Shown here piece by piece: positions 8,253 through 15,756 of a stretch of DNA of 64,000 nucleotides. Position numbers and translations under genes: made by a program. The notes beneath the pieces are model-generated. The model searched no databases. It was not told the origin of the DNA and was given only the letters and a program-made list of their open reading frames with translations. Numbering within the stretch: position 1 is the first letter of the stretch; each line of letters begins with the position of its first letter. Origin of the DNA: an uncultured Prevotella sp. (lineage in GTDB: Bacteria; Bacteroidota; Bacteroidia; Bacteroidales; Bacteroidaceae); NCBI GenBank assembly GCA_905233165.1, contig CAJODL010000002.1, positions 1 through 64,000 on the forward strand, given 5' to 3'.

Positions 8253-10034
8253 TCATTTTCCTGTCTGGACAAGTTCCTTTTTCTCATTAACTGTAAAATA
8301 AGGATTTTCTGAATCCAGGCGGATGTATTTCAGTCGATCACAATTTCTGAAGACCTCCTTACCCATCTTTCGCAGGGATTTAGGCAGGTTGATAGCATAG
8401 AGATGCTGACAATAGGAGAAGGCATAATTACCTATCTCCGACACACCTTCAGGAATAGTGACAGAAAGAAGAGTATTGCATGATGTGTAGGCATTAAATC
8501 CTATCCTGGTTGTTGTTTCCGGCAACCTCACAGCAAGAAGATTTCTGCATCCGATAAAAGCTCCGTTCCCTACCTCTTGCAGGCCATCATGGAATACTGC
8601 ATAGTTAAGATTGCTGCAATGAAAAAAGGATTGATTTCCTATTCGTTTCAATGTTCTCGGTGCTACGAAGTGGGACAGATAGTGGCAGAAAGAAAATGCC
8701 GTATCAGGCAACGTCTCCATCTCTACCTCTTCCATATCTACAGTGCGGAGCAGACCTTTTTTCAGCATTTCCCGAAGAGTAAAGAAGTCTATGCCATTCA
8801 TCTTTCCTTTCAGTTTTATGTGACGGGTAGTAAGCCGCTCTTCTGGAGTGAGAAGTTTTACGAGTGAGCCGGCATCGTTTATGGTAACCTCTTTCGTTGT
8901 TGCCTGATAACTGCTGTCAGCCACATCAATCAGCATCCAATGTTGGTCAACATAGCCTCCTAAGTCGCTTAAATCATAGTAGCCGTTGTTTTCGCCAGCC
9001 CACCCCATGTTAACATGCACCTTGTCCTTCTTACATCCATCAATGATAAACAGATGTCCGTCTCCCTTCTTGCTTGTTCCTCTGTATAGGACAGGCCTTC
9101 CAGCTTTCAGTTCCGAGAAGATAAGCTGTCGATACAGGCTGTCTCGCTTGGGGGTTAAGAAATCGGCACGATTATAGATGCTCATATTGTTGCTATATCC
9201 GAACAGACGTTTCAATGCACCCATGATAAAATCAAGGTAAGTACTGCTCCAATCGTCCCCATATTCTGTGAAAGAAGATATTCCACAATCGCTTATCAGC
9301 TTTGCGACAGCCACAATTCCCTTCTTCGACACATTAGCATTCAACGTGTTGAACATCATATCCCATTCATATTTATACTCCCCATCAGGGCTCATCGACG
9401 GATAGCGGTGATAGTTTACCACCTGCGCCATAGCCACAGGACCACAGCCAGCCAGTTTGTATGGGTTCTCTTCATTGCTTTTGTCTGTCTCGGGGCATAG
9501 CAGATTGAATGGAAAATGCTGTCCCCATTGAGTTCTTATGAGGGGTTTCACATCCTCCGGAAATACATATTTTGATGAAACGACAGACGAATCTAACTCA
9601 GCCCTATCATCAGCAATCACTTCAGGGAGAGGCTCACTGCTGGCGGACATTGTTTGCTTTGTCGCTGTCCCTTTACCACCAAAGGTTATAGGTAAACCCA
9701 TGCGTTGCCGGACAGGTCTTTCATCCTTAGTGCCTGGCGTCCATTTAGGCATGGACGAAACGACTCTTACAGCCTCATTGTCAAGCAGGGGATGAACAGA
9801 TTTAAGCACTTTGACATTCGAAACAGAGCCGTCTTCCTCTATATAAAAAGTTAAAACGACTCGCCCACTAAGATTCTGTTTCCTTGCTTCTTCCGGATAT
9901 ACGGTATTTTCTGAAATGTAATCAAGCAATGCTTTAGTACCTCCAGGAAATGACGGACTGGTATATCGTCCTGGATCAGCCCACCCTATGCTTGCCACAA
10001 GCAGCATGAGAAGCGAAAGTAAAATTTTCTTCAT
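8253..10034 (-). CDS. TonB_C / C10 (streptopain-like) peptidase / BspA-type LRR fusion
   Basis: This 593-residue secreted protein has three parts. After a signal peptide (MKKILLSLLMLLVASIGWA) comes a TonB C-terminal-like domain (about residues 28-119: FPGGTKALLDYI, YPEEARKQNLSGRVV, PKWTPG). Next is a C10 cysteine peptidase domain (about 160-370) with catalytic Cys197 in LAGCGPVAMAQVVNYHRYP and His327 in GDGHLFIIDG. The C-terminal 200 residues are BspA/LRR_5-type leucine-rich repeats (for example IGNQSFFHCSNLN, IGNYAFSYCQHL). C10 enzymes such as SpeB and interpain usually carry an inhibitory propeptide at the N-terminus; here a TonB_C-like domain takes that place. It is monocistronic, with its own promoter. 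The domains are clear, but substrate and partner are unknown. Confidence 0.85.
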   Translation of the reverse strand: MKKILLSLLMLLVASIGWADPGRYTSPSFPGGTKALLDYISENTVYPEEARKQNLSGRVVLTFYIEEDGSVSNVKVLKSVHPLLDNEAVRVVSSMPKWTPGTKDERPVRQRMGLPITFGGKGTATKQTMSASSEPLPEVIADDRAELDSSVVSSKYVFPEDVKPLIRTQWGQHFPFNLLCPETDKSNEENPYKLAGCGPVAMAQVVNYHRYPSMSPDGEYKYEWDMMFNTLNANVSKKGIVAVAKLISDCGISSFTEYGDDWSSTYLDFIMGALKRLFGYSNNMSIYNRADFLTPKRDSLYRQLIFSELKAGRPVLYRGTSKKGDGHLFIIDGCKKDKVHVNMGWAGENNGYYDLSDLGGYVDQHWMLIDVADSSYQATTKEVTINDAGSLVKLLTPEERLTTRHIKLKGKMNGIDFFTLREMLKKGLLRTVDMEEVEMETLPDTAFSFCHYLSHFVAPRTLKRIGNQSFFHCSNLNYAVFHDGLQEVGNGAFIGCRNLLAVRLPETTTRIGFNAYTSCNTLLSVTIPEGVSEIGNYAFSYCQHLYAINLPKSLRKMGKEVFRNCDRLKYIRLDSENPYFTVNEKKELVQTGK

Positions 10035-10068
10035 ATATAAATTCTCATATTATTTAAATTGAGGCATG

Positions 10069-10099
10069 CAAAAGTACGAATAAGTGAGCAAAACACCAA
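10069..10099 (-). promoter_or_regulatory. Promoter of the C10 peptidase fusion gene
   Basis: On the minus strand, TTG (10097-10099), 20 bp, TACTTTTG (10069-10076), about 35 nt before the ATG. Confidence 0.7.
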
Positions 10100-10129
10100 A
10101 CAAAAAGGGAAGTTTTTTTTCTTTTTTAC

Positions 10130-10160
10130 TTGCATTTCTCAAAACTTTGTCGTACCTTTA
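10130..10160 (+). promoter_or_regulatory. Promoter of the first HU-winged-helix gene
   Basis: TTG (10130-10132), 20 bp, TACCTTTA (10153-10160). The last base departs from the consensus G. Transcription should begin near 10166, just ahead of the 21-bp palindrome array. Confidence 0.65.
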
Positions 10161-10173
10161 CAGCGAGTTTCAA

Positions 10174-10251
10174 TTGCAAAGTTTGCAATCTAAGTTGCTA
10201 AGTTAGCAATTCAAGTTGCAAAGTTTGCAATTCAAGTTGCAAAGTTTGAAA
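10174..10251 (+). repeat. Four tandem 21-bp units, each a 15-bp palindrome
   Basis: Palindromes start at 10174, 10195, 10216 and 10237, an exact 21-bp period. Units 1 and 3 are TTGCAAAGTTTGCAA. Unit 2 is TTGCTAAGTTAGCAA, where both arms changed so that symmetry is kept. Unit 4 has one broken pair position (ends TTTGAAA). The array lies in the expected 5' leader of the downstream HU-like gene, 21 nt before its ATG. The maintained symmetry suggests protein binding sites on one DNA face, or RNA hairpins. Confidence 0.8.
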
Positions 10252-10271
10252 TATAAAATAGTATTAGTAGT

Positions 10272-10919
10272 ATGGGAAATTACGTCATTAAGGAAATGGT
10301 TGCCGATATGGGCAACGGCAAGAAGGGAAGGAAATTCCCAAAAATGCAAGTATATAACGAGTTTGACTATGAGAAGGTAGTAGAACTCGTAAACAAGTAT
10401 TCGCCAGCCTTCAGTCCAGGTACTGTCAGAGGTGTGCTGGACACATTAGCAGAAGTGATGATGACATATCTGCCTATGGGACATTCCTTGAAAATTGACA
10501 ATATTGGGGTATTCTCGCTTGCGCTGGAATTTAACGACAAGAAGGACGAAAGCAAGGATACAAAGGAAGAGAAAAAGGCTGGTACCAAGAAGAAATACAA
10601 TCATGTAAGGGCCAAAGGCATACACTTCAGGGTGGACAAGAAACTGGTGAATAAAATCAATAGGGAGAGTTCTTTCGAATGCTCAGAAGAAGCCGTTGCC
10701 AAGCCTTCCCCATATACTCTGGAGGAGCGTCGGAAACGAGCACTTCAATATATCAAGAAACACGGCTCAATAGGATTACAGGATTATGCAAACCTTAACA
10801 AGATGAACTATAGCACAGCATCAAGAGAACTATCAAAACTCGTTGTCGACCCAAAGTCTGGCATAAAAGCCAAAGGCGCTGGCTCGCACAAGGTATGGGT
10901 AGCAAAGACGGAAGACTAA
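10272..10919 (+). CDS. HU-family DNA-binding protein with C-terminal winged helix
   Basis: The 215-residue protein has an N-terminal region of the Bacteroidetes HU-related family (about residues 1-125: MGNYVIKEMVADM, FSPGTVRGVLDTLAEVM, GHSLKIDNIGVFSLA) with a Lys/Glu-rich insert. A C-terminal helical region (about 145-213: YTLEERRKRALQYIKKHG, NYSTASRELSKLV) looks like a winged helix. It is a paralogue of the protein at 41085 with the same two-part layout. It probably binds DNA as a nucleoid protein or a local regulator. The palindrome array in its leader suggests autoregulation, an inference that is untested. It is a single gene followed by a terminator. Confidence 0.85.
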   Translation: MGNYVIKEMVADMGNGKKGRKFPKMQVYNEFDYEKVVELVNKYSPAFSPGTVRGVLDTLAEVMMTYLPMGHSLKIDNIGVFSLALEFNDKKDESKDTKEEKKAGTKKKYNHVRAKGIHFRVDKKLVNKINRESSFECSEEAVAKPSPYTLEERRKRALQYIKKHGSIGLQDYANLNKMNYSTASRELSKLVVDPKSGIKAKGAGSHKVWVAKTED

Positions 10920-10943
10920 AAGACTTCGTACGAAGGACGATAA

Positions 10944-10962
10944 CCCTTCGACAGGCTCAGGG
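10944..10962. repeat. CCCTTCGACAGGCTCAGGG element
   Basis: A 19-bp imperfect palindrome with CCCT...AGGG arms, of a kind seen dispersed between genes in many bacterial genomes. It is preceded by the perfect palindrome CTTCGTACGAAG (10924-10935). Both lie between the HU-like gene and the following terminator. Only one copy occurs in the window. Confidence 0.4.
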
Positions 10963-10982
10963 CAAGACGAAAATAAAACAAG

Positions 10983-11008
10983 AAAAGGGACCCGATTGAG
11001 TCCCTTTT
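10983..11008. terminator. Bidirectional terminator between the HU-like gene and tRNA-Cys
   Basis: AAAAGGGAC (10983-10991) pairs with GTCCCTTTT (11000-11008) around an 8-nt loop. A/T-rich tracts flank the stem, so it can end the HU-like transcript and the convergent tRNA-Cys transcript. Confidence 0.75.
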
Positions 11009-11014
11009 CCTTTG

Positions 11015-11086
11015 AGGTGCGTGGCGGAGTCGAACCGCCCTGGCCGGTTTTGCAGACCGGAGACTAAACCGCTCATCCAACGCACC
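11015..11086 (-). tRNA. tRNA-Cys (GCA)
   Basis: On the minus strand the acceptor arms GGTGCGT and ACGCACC pair perfectly. The anticodon stem CCGGT/ACCGG encloses CTGCAAA, anticodon GCA, and the T arm is GGCGG-TTCGACT-CCGCC. CCA is not encoded. A promoter lies about 42 nt upstream and a terminator directly downstream. Confidence 0.93.
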
Positions 11087-11127
11087 AAAATCAACAGTGG
11101 ATAAACCTTTTAGCGATTTAGCGGGTG

Positions 11128-11158
11128 CAAAAGTAGTATTTTTTCTGCTATTACGCAA
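11128..11158 (-). promoter_or_regulatory. tRNA-Cys promoter
   Basis: On the minus strand, TTG (11156-11158), 20 bp, TACTTTTG (11128-11135). Confidence 0.7.
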
Positions 11159-11280
11159 ATTTTTCTGTACTTTTTTTTCCAAAACAATAAAAATAATCAG
11201 ATTTTTCGTACCTCTGGCCTGTCGGTCGAAGGTACTGCACTATGGAAATGTCAATAAAAAGCATTTTTTTTTGCTTTTTC

Positions 11281-11311
11281 TTGCATTTCTCATAATTTAA
11301 TCGTACCTTTG
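11281..11311 (+). promoter_or_regulatory. tRNA-Leu promoter
   Basis: TTG (11281-11283), 20 bp, TACCTTTG (11304-11311), 23 nt before the mature tRNA end. It is a close match to the consensus. Confidence 0.75.
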
Positions 11312-11334
11312 CACAGCATTTTGAAAAAAACGTT

Positions 11335-11416
11335 GCGCCTGTGGCGAAATTGGTAGACGCGTTAGACTTAGGATCTAATGTCTCACGATGTGCAGGTTCG
11401 AGTCCTGTCAGGCGCA
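11335..11416 (+). tRNA. tRNA-Leu (TAG)
   Basis: A class II tRNA with acceptor arms GCGCCTG/CAGGCGC, anticodon stem TTAGA/TCTAA enclosing CTTAGGA (anticodon TAG), a long variable arm (TGTCTCACGATGT) and T arm GCAGG-TTCGAGT-CCTGT. CCA is not encoded. The discriminator base is A, as expected for leucine. Confidence 0.95.
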
Positions 11417-11418
11417 CA

Positions 11419-11454
11419 AAAAAAGACCAGAGCAACAATGCTTTGGTCTTTTTT
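11419..11454. terminator. Terminator after tRNA-Leu
   Basis: AAAAAGACCAgAGC and GCTtTGGTCTTTTT form a stem with one internal mismatch around a 6-nt loop, ending in a T run on plus and with an A run on the other side. It can also serve the convergent DUF5686 gene. Confidence 0.8.
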
Positions 11455-11483
11455 ATGTCAAAGGTCAATACTTAGTTCAATGT

Positions 11484-13691
11484 TTAGAACGTAAACCTTG
11501 CTGAGAATCGTATGCCTGAGCGGCGGGTATCGCCAAAGTGCATATAGTCAAAGCGGTACACATAATCTATATTAAAGATGTTTATAATATTGTGTATTCC
11601 TATGACACCTTCCAAATATGGTTTTCCTCTGTCGAGGGTGTACATCTTCTTACAGAAGGCCATCAGTATGTCGCTATTGGCATTCTGCGGCAGACGAGGG
11701 TCGTTCTTGGAGGTGAGCCAACCCCAATAAGCTCTGATACCTATATACTCACGCAACTTAAACTTGCGTACATAGGGTATGAGATTGAATATCTTACCAT
11801 TCATCTCCCACGACCACAGGAATTGTATAAACCTATCGTTGACAAACTCGGCTGTACTACATAGGCGGAAGGAATTGTCGTCAGAGACATACGAGAGGTT
11901 TGAGGCAGGAGAAAGAAGTAGCGGATAAGGTACCTTACACCATTCGGCACCACACTTAAAGTTGAAGTTCTGGAATCCCCACGAACCAAGGAACAGACGC
12001 TTATAGACACTGAATTCTGTAGAATGGTGGTTATACTGTCCGCCAAGAAAATTCTTAACGCCCCAGGTATGCATAAGACCAAATACAGGCACCTCGTCAT
12101 TGACAGGCATTTGTCTGTAACGTGTATTGTAATATTTTGCTCCTGGGGAATATTCCACTCCTAAATGCAATTCGGTAATGTGTATCTTTCCATGATGTAT
12201 AGACCTTACATCAGCAGAGTCTTTTCCGTTCCATTCTGAGAGAGGCTTAAAGACCAGCATTCCTGTTGCCTCGTCTATATCATGTTGGATACTTGGAGTC
12301 AGACGCCAGCCGTTATCGGTTTCATAGATAAAGGAAAGACGCTGCTGGTTATAGAATATCATCTTACTGTCAGTATCCCACTTAAAGGAATGGAAGATAT
12401 TATCCTTGTTGATGTTATGAATGTTACGGTCGTTGAGGTAACAGATGTCGTAGTTGGACTCAAAAGAGATGTAGCGACGAGGAAATTCCTCTGATGAGTA
12501 ATGCTTGGGATTCAAGGAATACAAGACCTTTGCGTCATAGTAATGCTTTTTATATTTGAATCCATAGGCATAATATCCCCCAAAGAACCAATGCTTATCG
12601 AGGTTTGCTGTTGTCTGGCCGCCAAAGCGCAGGCGGAACTTATCAACCTGATTGCGGGAAATGAGCGACGTTACTGGACCTATATCGAAGTAGCTGGGTG
12701 TAGAAGTAGGGATATAGTTGTCTATGAGAGCCTTCGTAAGCCAGGCAAAGGGTCGCAAGAACTTTATATCCATAGCATATCCCAACAATCGTCTGAAGAT
12801 ATCATGACGTTTTTGTCCGCTACCACCAGCATCCTTGGCATGTACCATCTGACGCCAGAAGGTAGTGTCACGATACTCCGCCTTTGGTTCCATAGTAGTT
12901 TTTTCAGGCGTTTTGCCTTTCATCAACTTTGCCGGCACCTTAGTCAGCTCGTGATTATAGAATGTCTCTTCACGGGTAAAGACAGCTCTGCCAAGAGATG
13001 GGACAAGGGACAGTTCTGCCAAAACAGAACTCTTGTCAAGTACCCACAGGTCACGAGTGACGGAATCCTTCTTTACCACCAACTTCTTAAACTCCTGACG
13101 GATATCGAGGGTATCAATATAGTTTACCATCGACTTATAAGGCAATCCCATACGGATATAACGTACCTGATGGGTAGAGTCGTTGGAGAGTACCATAGTA
13201 CCTACAAAACCAGTATCGAAACGGTCTTTGGGAGAGAAACTGTATGTCACAGTGGTATCATTCACCTCCACCATTCTGATATTATAGTGCGAAGCATTCT
13301 TGGGGGAGATAGGAGAATAGAAGCGTCGTCCGATAAAACGCATCTGCTCATCACGCACATCGACATCGACAAAGATATCACCCATGACGACACTGATTAT
13401 CTGTCCAGTATCAAAAATGTCATTGAGGCCAGAACGACGAATGCCCTTAATAACGGTACGACGCTTCTTCTCAAGAGTATCGGTATAGACATCCTTCACC
13501 TGTTCCTCAACAATAAGGGGGAGGATTATTTTGTTGTTGAGGTCACACTTCTCTACAAATTCCCGCAACCAAGCATATTTCTTCACATATTTTCTGTCGT
13601 TGCCAAAAACATCAAGGTCATTTAAAGCCATACGAACCTTTTCATACACCATATTATGGCGCACAATAACCGAATCGTCTTTACCAGCCAT
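11484..13691 (-). CDS. DUF5686 family outer-membrane protein
   Basis: This is a 735-residue protein of the Bacteroidetes DUF5686 family: an N-terminal alpha/beta part (about residues 1-260) followed by an aromatic-rich beta-barrel that ends in Phe (RSGIRFSARFTF), as outer-membrane barrels do. The carboxypeptidase-regulatory domain that usually precedes the family is absent. The ATG at 13691 is the first standard start, but it falls in the middle of a good signal peptide. The same frame continues upstream as IKRIFTIFLLVFLALYAMA, opening with an ATT codon at 13742-13740, 5 nt after the promoter. Export almost certainly needs this upstream part, so translation probably begins at ATT or the start codon has been lost. 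The molecular role of the family is not established. Confidence 0.8.
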   Translation of the reverse strand: MAGKDDSVIVRHNMVYEKVRMALNDLDVFGNDRKYVKKYAWLREFVEKCDLNNKIILPLIVEEQVKDVYTDTLEKKRRTVIKGIRRSGLNDIFDTGQIISVVMGDIFVDVDVRDEQMRFIGRRFYSPISPKNASHYNIRMVEVNDTTVTYSFSPKDRFDTGFVGTMVLSNDSTHQVRYIRMGLPYKSMVNYIDTLDIRQEFKKLVVKKDSVTRDLWVLDKSSVLAELSLVPSLGRAVFTREETFYNHELTKVPAKLMKGKTPEKTTMEPKAEYRDTTFWRQMVHAKDAGGSGQKRHDIFRRLLGYAMDIKFLRPFAWLTKALIDNYIPTSTPSYFDIGPVTSLISRNQVDKFRLRFGGQTTANLDKHWFFGGYYAYGFKYKKHYYDAKVLYSLNPKHYSSEEFPRRYISFESNYDICYLNDRNIHNINKDNIFHSFKWDTDSKMIFYNQQRLSFIYETDNGWRLTPSIQHDIDEATGMLVFKPLSEWNGKDSADVRSIHHGKIHITELHLGVEYSPGAKYYNTRYRQMPVNDEVPVFGLMHTWGVKNFLGGQYNHHSTEFSVYKRLFLGSWGFQNFNFKCGAEWCKVPYPLLLSPASNLSYVSDDNSFRLCSTAEFVNDRFIQFLWSWEMNGKIFNLIPYVRKFKLREYIGIRAYWGWLTSKNDPRLPQNANSDILMAFCKKMYTLDRGKPYLEGVIGIHNIINIFNIDYVYRFDYMHFGDTRRSGIRFSARFTF

Positions 13692-13747
13692 AGCATATAA
13701 TGCCAGAAAGACTAACAGAAATATGGTAAAAATACGTTTAATGGCTG

Positions 13748-13755
13748 CAAAAGTA
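13748..13755 (-). promoter_or_regulatory. Promoter of the DUF5686 gene, -7 element
   Basis: TACTTTTG on the minus strand, only 5 nt before the in-frame ATT codon that opens the signal peptide. It implies a leaderless or nearly leaderless transcript. Confidence 0.6.
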
Positions 13756-13774
13756 ATAAAAAAATTGTATTTTC

Positions 13775-13805
13775 TTGTTTTTTTGGGATTTTTTTTTTAA
13801 TTTTG
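13775..13805 (+). promoter_or_regulatory. Promoter of the GH35 gene
   Basis: TTG (13775-13777), 20 bp, TAATTTTG (13798-13805), 31 nt before the ATG. It overlaps the divergent DUF5686 control region. Confidence 0.7.
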
Positions 13806-13836
13806 CGGCTCAATATCATTTATAACGTACACGCAT

Positions 13837-15744
13837 ATGAAAAAGAAATTCTTCTTGACAATTACGGCTTTGTTGCTATCAGTAGTAATGATGGCAAAGG
13901 GAGGTACTTTCGAGGCAGGTAAGGGAACTTTTCTGCTTAATGGCAAGCCTTTTATCGTAAAAGCTGCAGAGTTGCATTACGCCCGTATTCCACAGCCTTA
14001 TTGGGAGCACCGCATCAAGATGTGTAAGGCTCTTGGTATGAACACCATCTGCATTTACATCTTCTGGAACTACCACGAGGAGACAGAGGGCAACTTTAAC
14101 TGGAGTGGCGACAGAAACGTAGCAGACTTCGTAAAGCTATGCCAGAAGAATGGCATGTACGTTATTGTACGCCCCGGACCATACGTCTGCGCTGAATGGG
14201 AAATGGGAGGTCTGCCTTGGTGGCTCCTAAAGAACAAGGACATCCAGCTGCGTACACAGGACCCTGCATTCCTCAATCGCGTAAAGGCATTTGAGGCAGA
14301 GGTGGGTAAGCAATTAGCGCCACTGACAATACAGAATGGCGGACCTATCATCATGGTACAGGTAGAGAACGAATATGGTTCTTACGACACTAACAAGCCT
14401 TATGTTAGCGAGATACGCGACTGCCTGCGCTCTGTCGGTTTCGATAAGACAACATTGTTCCAGTGTGACTGGTCAAGCAACTTTGAGCAGAATGCCCTAC
14501 CCGACCTACTGTGGACAATGAACTTCGGCACTGGTGCCAACGTATTGGACCAGTTCAAGAAGGTTAAGCAACTGCGTCCTGATACTCCGATGATGTGTTC
14601 AGAATATTGGAGCGGATGGTTTGACGGCTGGGGCCGCGCCCACGAGACACGTCCTGCAGACGCTATGGTGAAGGGTATCGGCACTATGCTTGAGAATGGC
14701 ATTTCGTTCTCACTGTATATGACACACGGCGGAACGAGCTTCGGACACTGGGCCGGCTCTAATGTACCAGGCTATCAGCCCGACTGCACCAGCTATGACT
14801 ATGATGCACCGATAGACGAACAGGGCGCTGCAACACCAAAGTATTATGAGTTGCGCGAGCTGCTTCAGAAATATTCTGACACCAAATTGCCAGCAGTACC
14901 AAAGGCGTTGCCAGTCGTTTCCTTCCCAGAGATAACGCTGAAGGCTGTCTCAACACCTGTTGACGAGATAATGGCTAAGCCTGCAATAGAGTCACAGGAC
15001 ATTCAGTCAATGGAGCAGTTCAATATGGGTTACGGAAGCATCATGTACACCACCACGATGCCTGCAGTAAAGGCTAATTCTTACATCCGCATCAACAATG
15101 TTGCCGACTATGCTATCGTCTGCATTGGAAAGAAGAAAATCGGTGAACTGTATCGTGGCAGCAACAATGAGAACACGTTGTTGATAAAAGAAGATGTAGC
15201 AGAAGGTGAAAAACTATCTATCTTCGTAGAGGCAATGGGACGCATCAACTATTCAAAAGAGATAAAAGATCCTAAGGGTATCACAAAGTCTGTTGAGGTT
15301 TTTGCAAAGGCCGGACAGCACGAGGTGACCTACAACCTGAAGGATTGGAAGATATACCTCTTCCCTGCAGAGACAACATATAACTACGAGGGAACATTCA
15401 CTGTCAGCAAGGTGGGCGACACATACCTCGACATGAGTTCATGGGGCAAGGGTATGGTATTCGTCAACGGACATAACATCGGACGTTTCTGGAATGTCGG
15501 TCCGCAGCAGACACTATTCCTACCGGGATGCTGGTTGAAGAAGGGGCAGAACGAGATAAAGGTTTATGACATCACAGGTCCTAAGAAGCCTGTAGTAAGC
15601 GGAAAGACAAAACCAGTCATCGCTGAACTGCACAAGGAATATCTTCCAAAGGATGGTGTAAAAATAACAATTAACAAGAAAGAAACAGTTCAAAAGAAAA
15701 CACAAACAGCAGCAGGTAACGATGCTGCCCCAGGAGCAAAATAA
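13837..15744 (+). CDS. Secreted beta-galactosidase, GH35
   Basis: A 635-residue glycoside hydrolase family 35 enzyme that removes terminal beta-galactose from glycans. After a signal peptide (MKKKFFLTITALLLSVVMMA) comes the TIM barrel: LHYARIPQPYWEHRI, the acid/base motif VQVENEYGSYD (about residues 174-184) and the nucleophile motif CSEYWSGWFDGWG (around residue 256). C-terminal beta-sandwich domains include FVNGHNIGRFWNVGPQQTLFLPG. The C-terminus is a Lys/Thr/Gln-rich tail. No SusC/SusD genes are nearby. The stop codon lies 12 nt before leuA, so read-through transcription into the leucine operon is likely, an unusual pairing of a secreted glycosidase with amino acid synthesis. Confidence 0.93.
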   Translation: MKKKFFLTITALLLSVVMMAKGGTFEAGKGTFLLNGKPFIVKAAELHYARIPQPYWEHRIKMCKALGMNTICIYIFWNYHEETEGNFNWSGDRNVADFVKLCQKNGMYVIVRPGPYVCAEWEMGGLPWWLLKNKDIQLRTQDPAFLNRVKAFEAEVGKQLAPLTIQNGGPIIMVQVENEYGSYDTNKPYVSEIRDCLRSVGFDKTTLFQCDWSSNFEQNALPDLLWTMNFGTGANVLDQFKKVKQLRPDTPMMCSEYWSGWFDGWGRAHETRPADAMVKGIGTMLENGISFSLYMTHGGTSFGHWAGSNVPGYQPDCTSYDYDAPIDEQGAATPKYYELRELLQKYSDTKLPAVPKALPVVSFPEITLKAVSTPVDEIMAKPAIESQDIQSMEQFNMGYGSIMYTTTMPAVKANSYIRINNVADYAIVCIGKKKIGELYRGSNNENTLLIKEDVAEGEKLSIFVEAMGRINYSKEIKDPKGITKSVEVFAKAGQHEVTYNLKDWKIYLFPAETTYNYEGTFTVSKVGDTYLDMSSWGKGMVFVNGHNIGRFWNVGPQQTLFLPGCWLKKGQNEIKVYDITGPKKPVVSGKTKPVIAELHKEYLPKDGVKITINKKETVQKKTQTAAGNDAAPGAK

Positions 15745-15756
15745 TACATTTTAATT

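Noticed and set aside
10174..10251. CRISPR array
   Set aside because: Units are 21 bp with no unique spacers, and no cas genes are in the window.
11151..11468. 105-codon minus-strand ORF containing RLTGLEPAHRETLDPKSNASTNF
   Set aside because: It is the antisense reading of tRNA-Leu and its flanks, a well-known spurious ORF.
12501..13625. 374-codon plus-strand ORF opposite the DUF5686 gene
   Set aside because: A shadow of the outer-membrane protein gene; no family resemblance and no promoter.
15745..15756. Leucine attenuator or T-box before leuA
   Set aside because: Only 12 nt lie between the GH35 stop and leuA, with no leader peptide or T-box structure.
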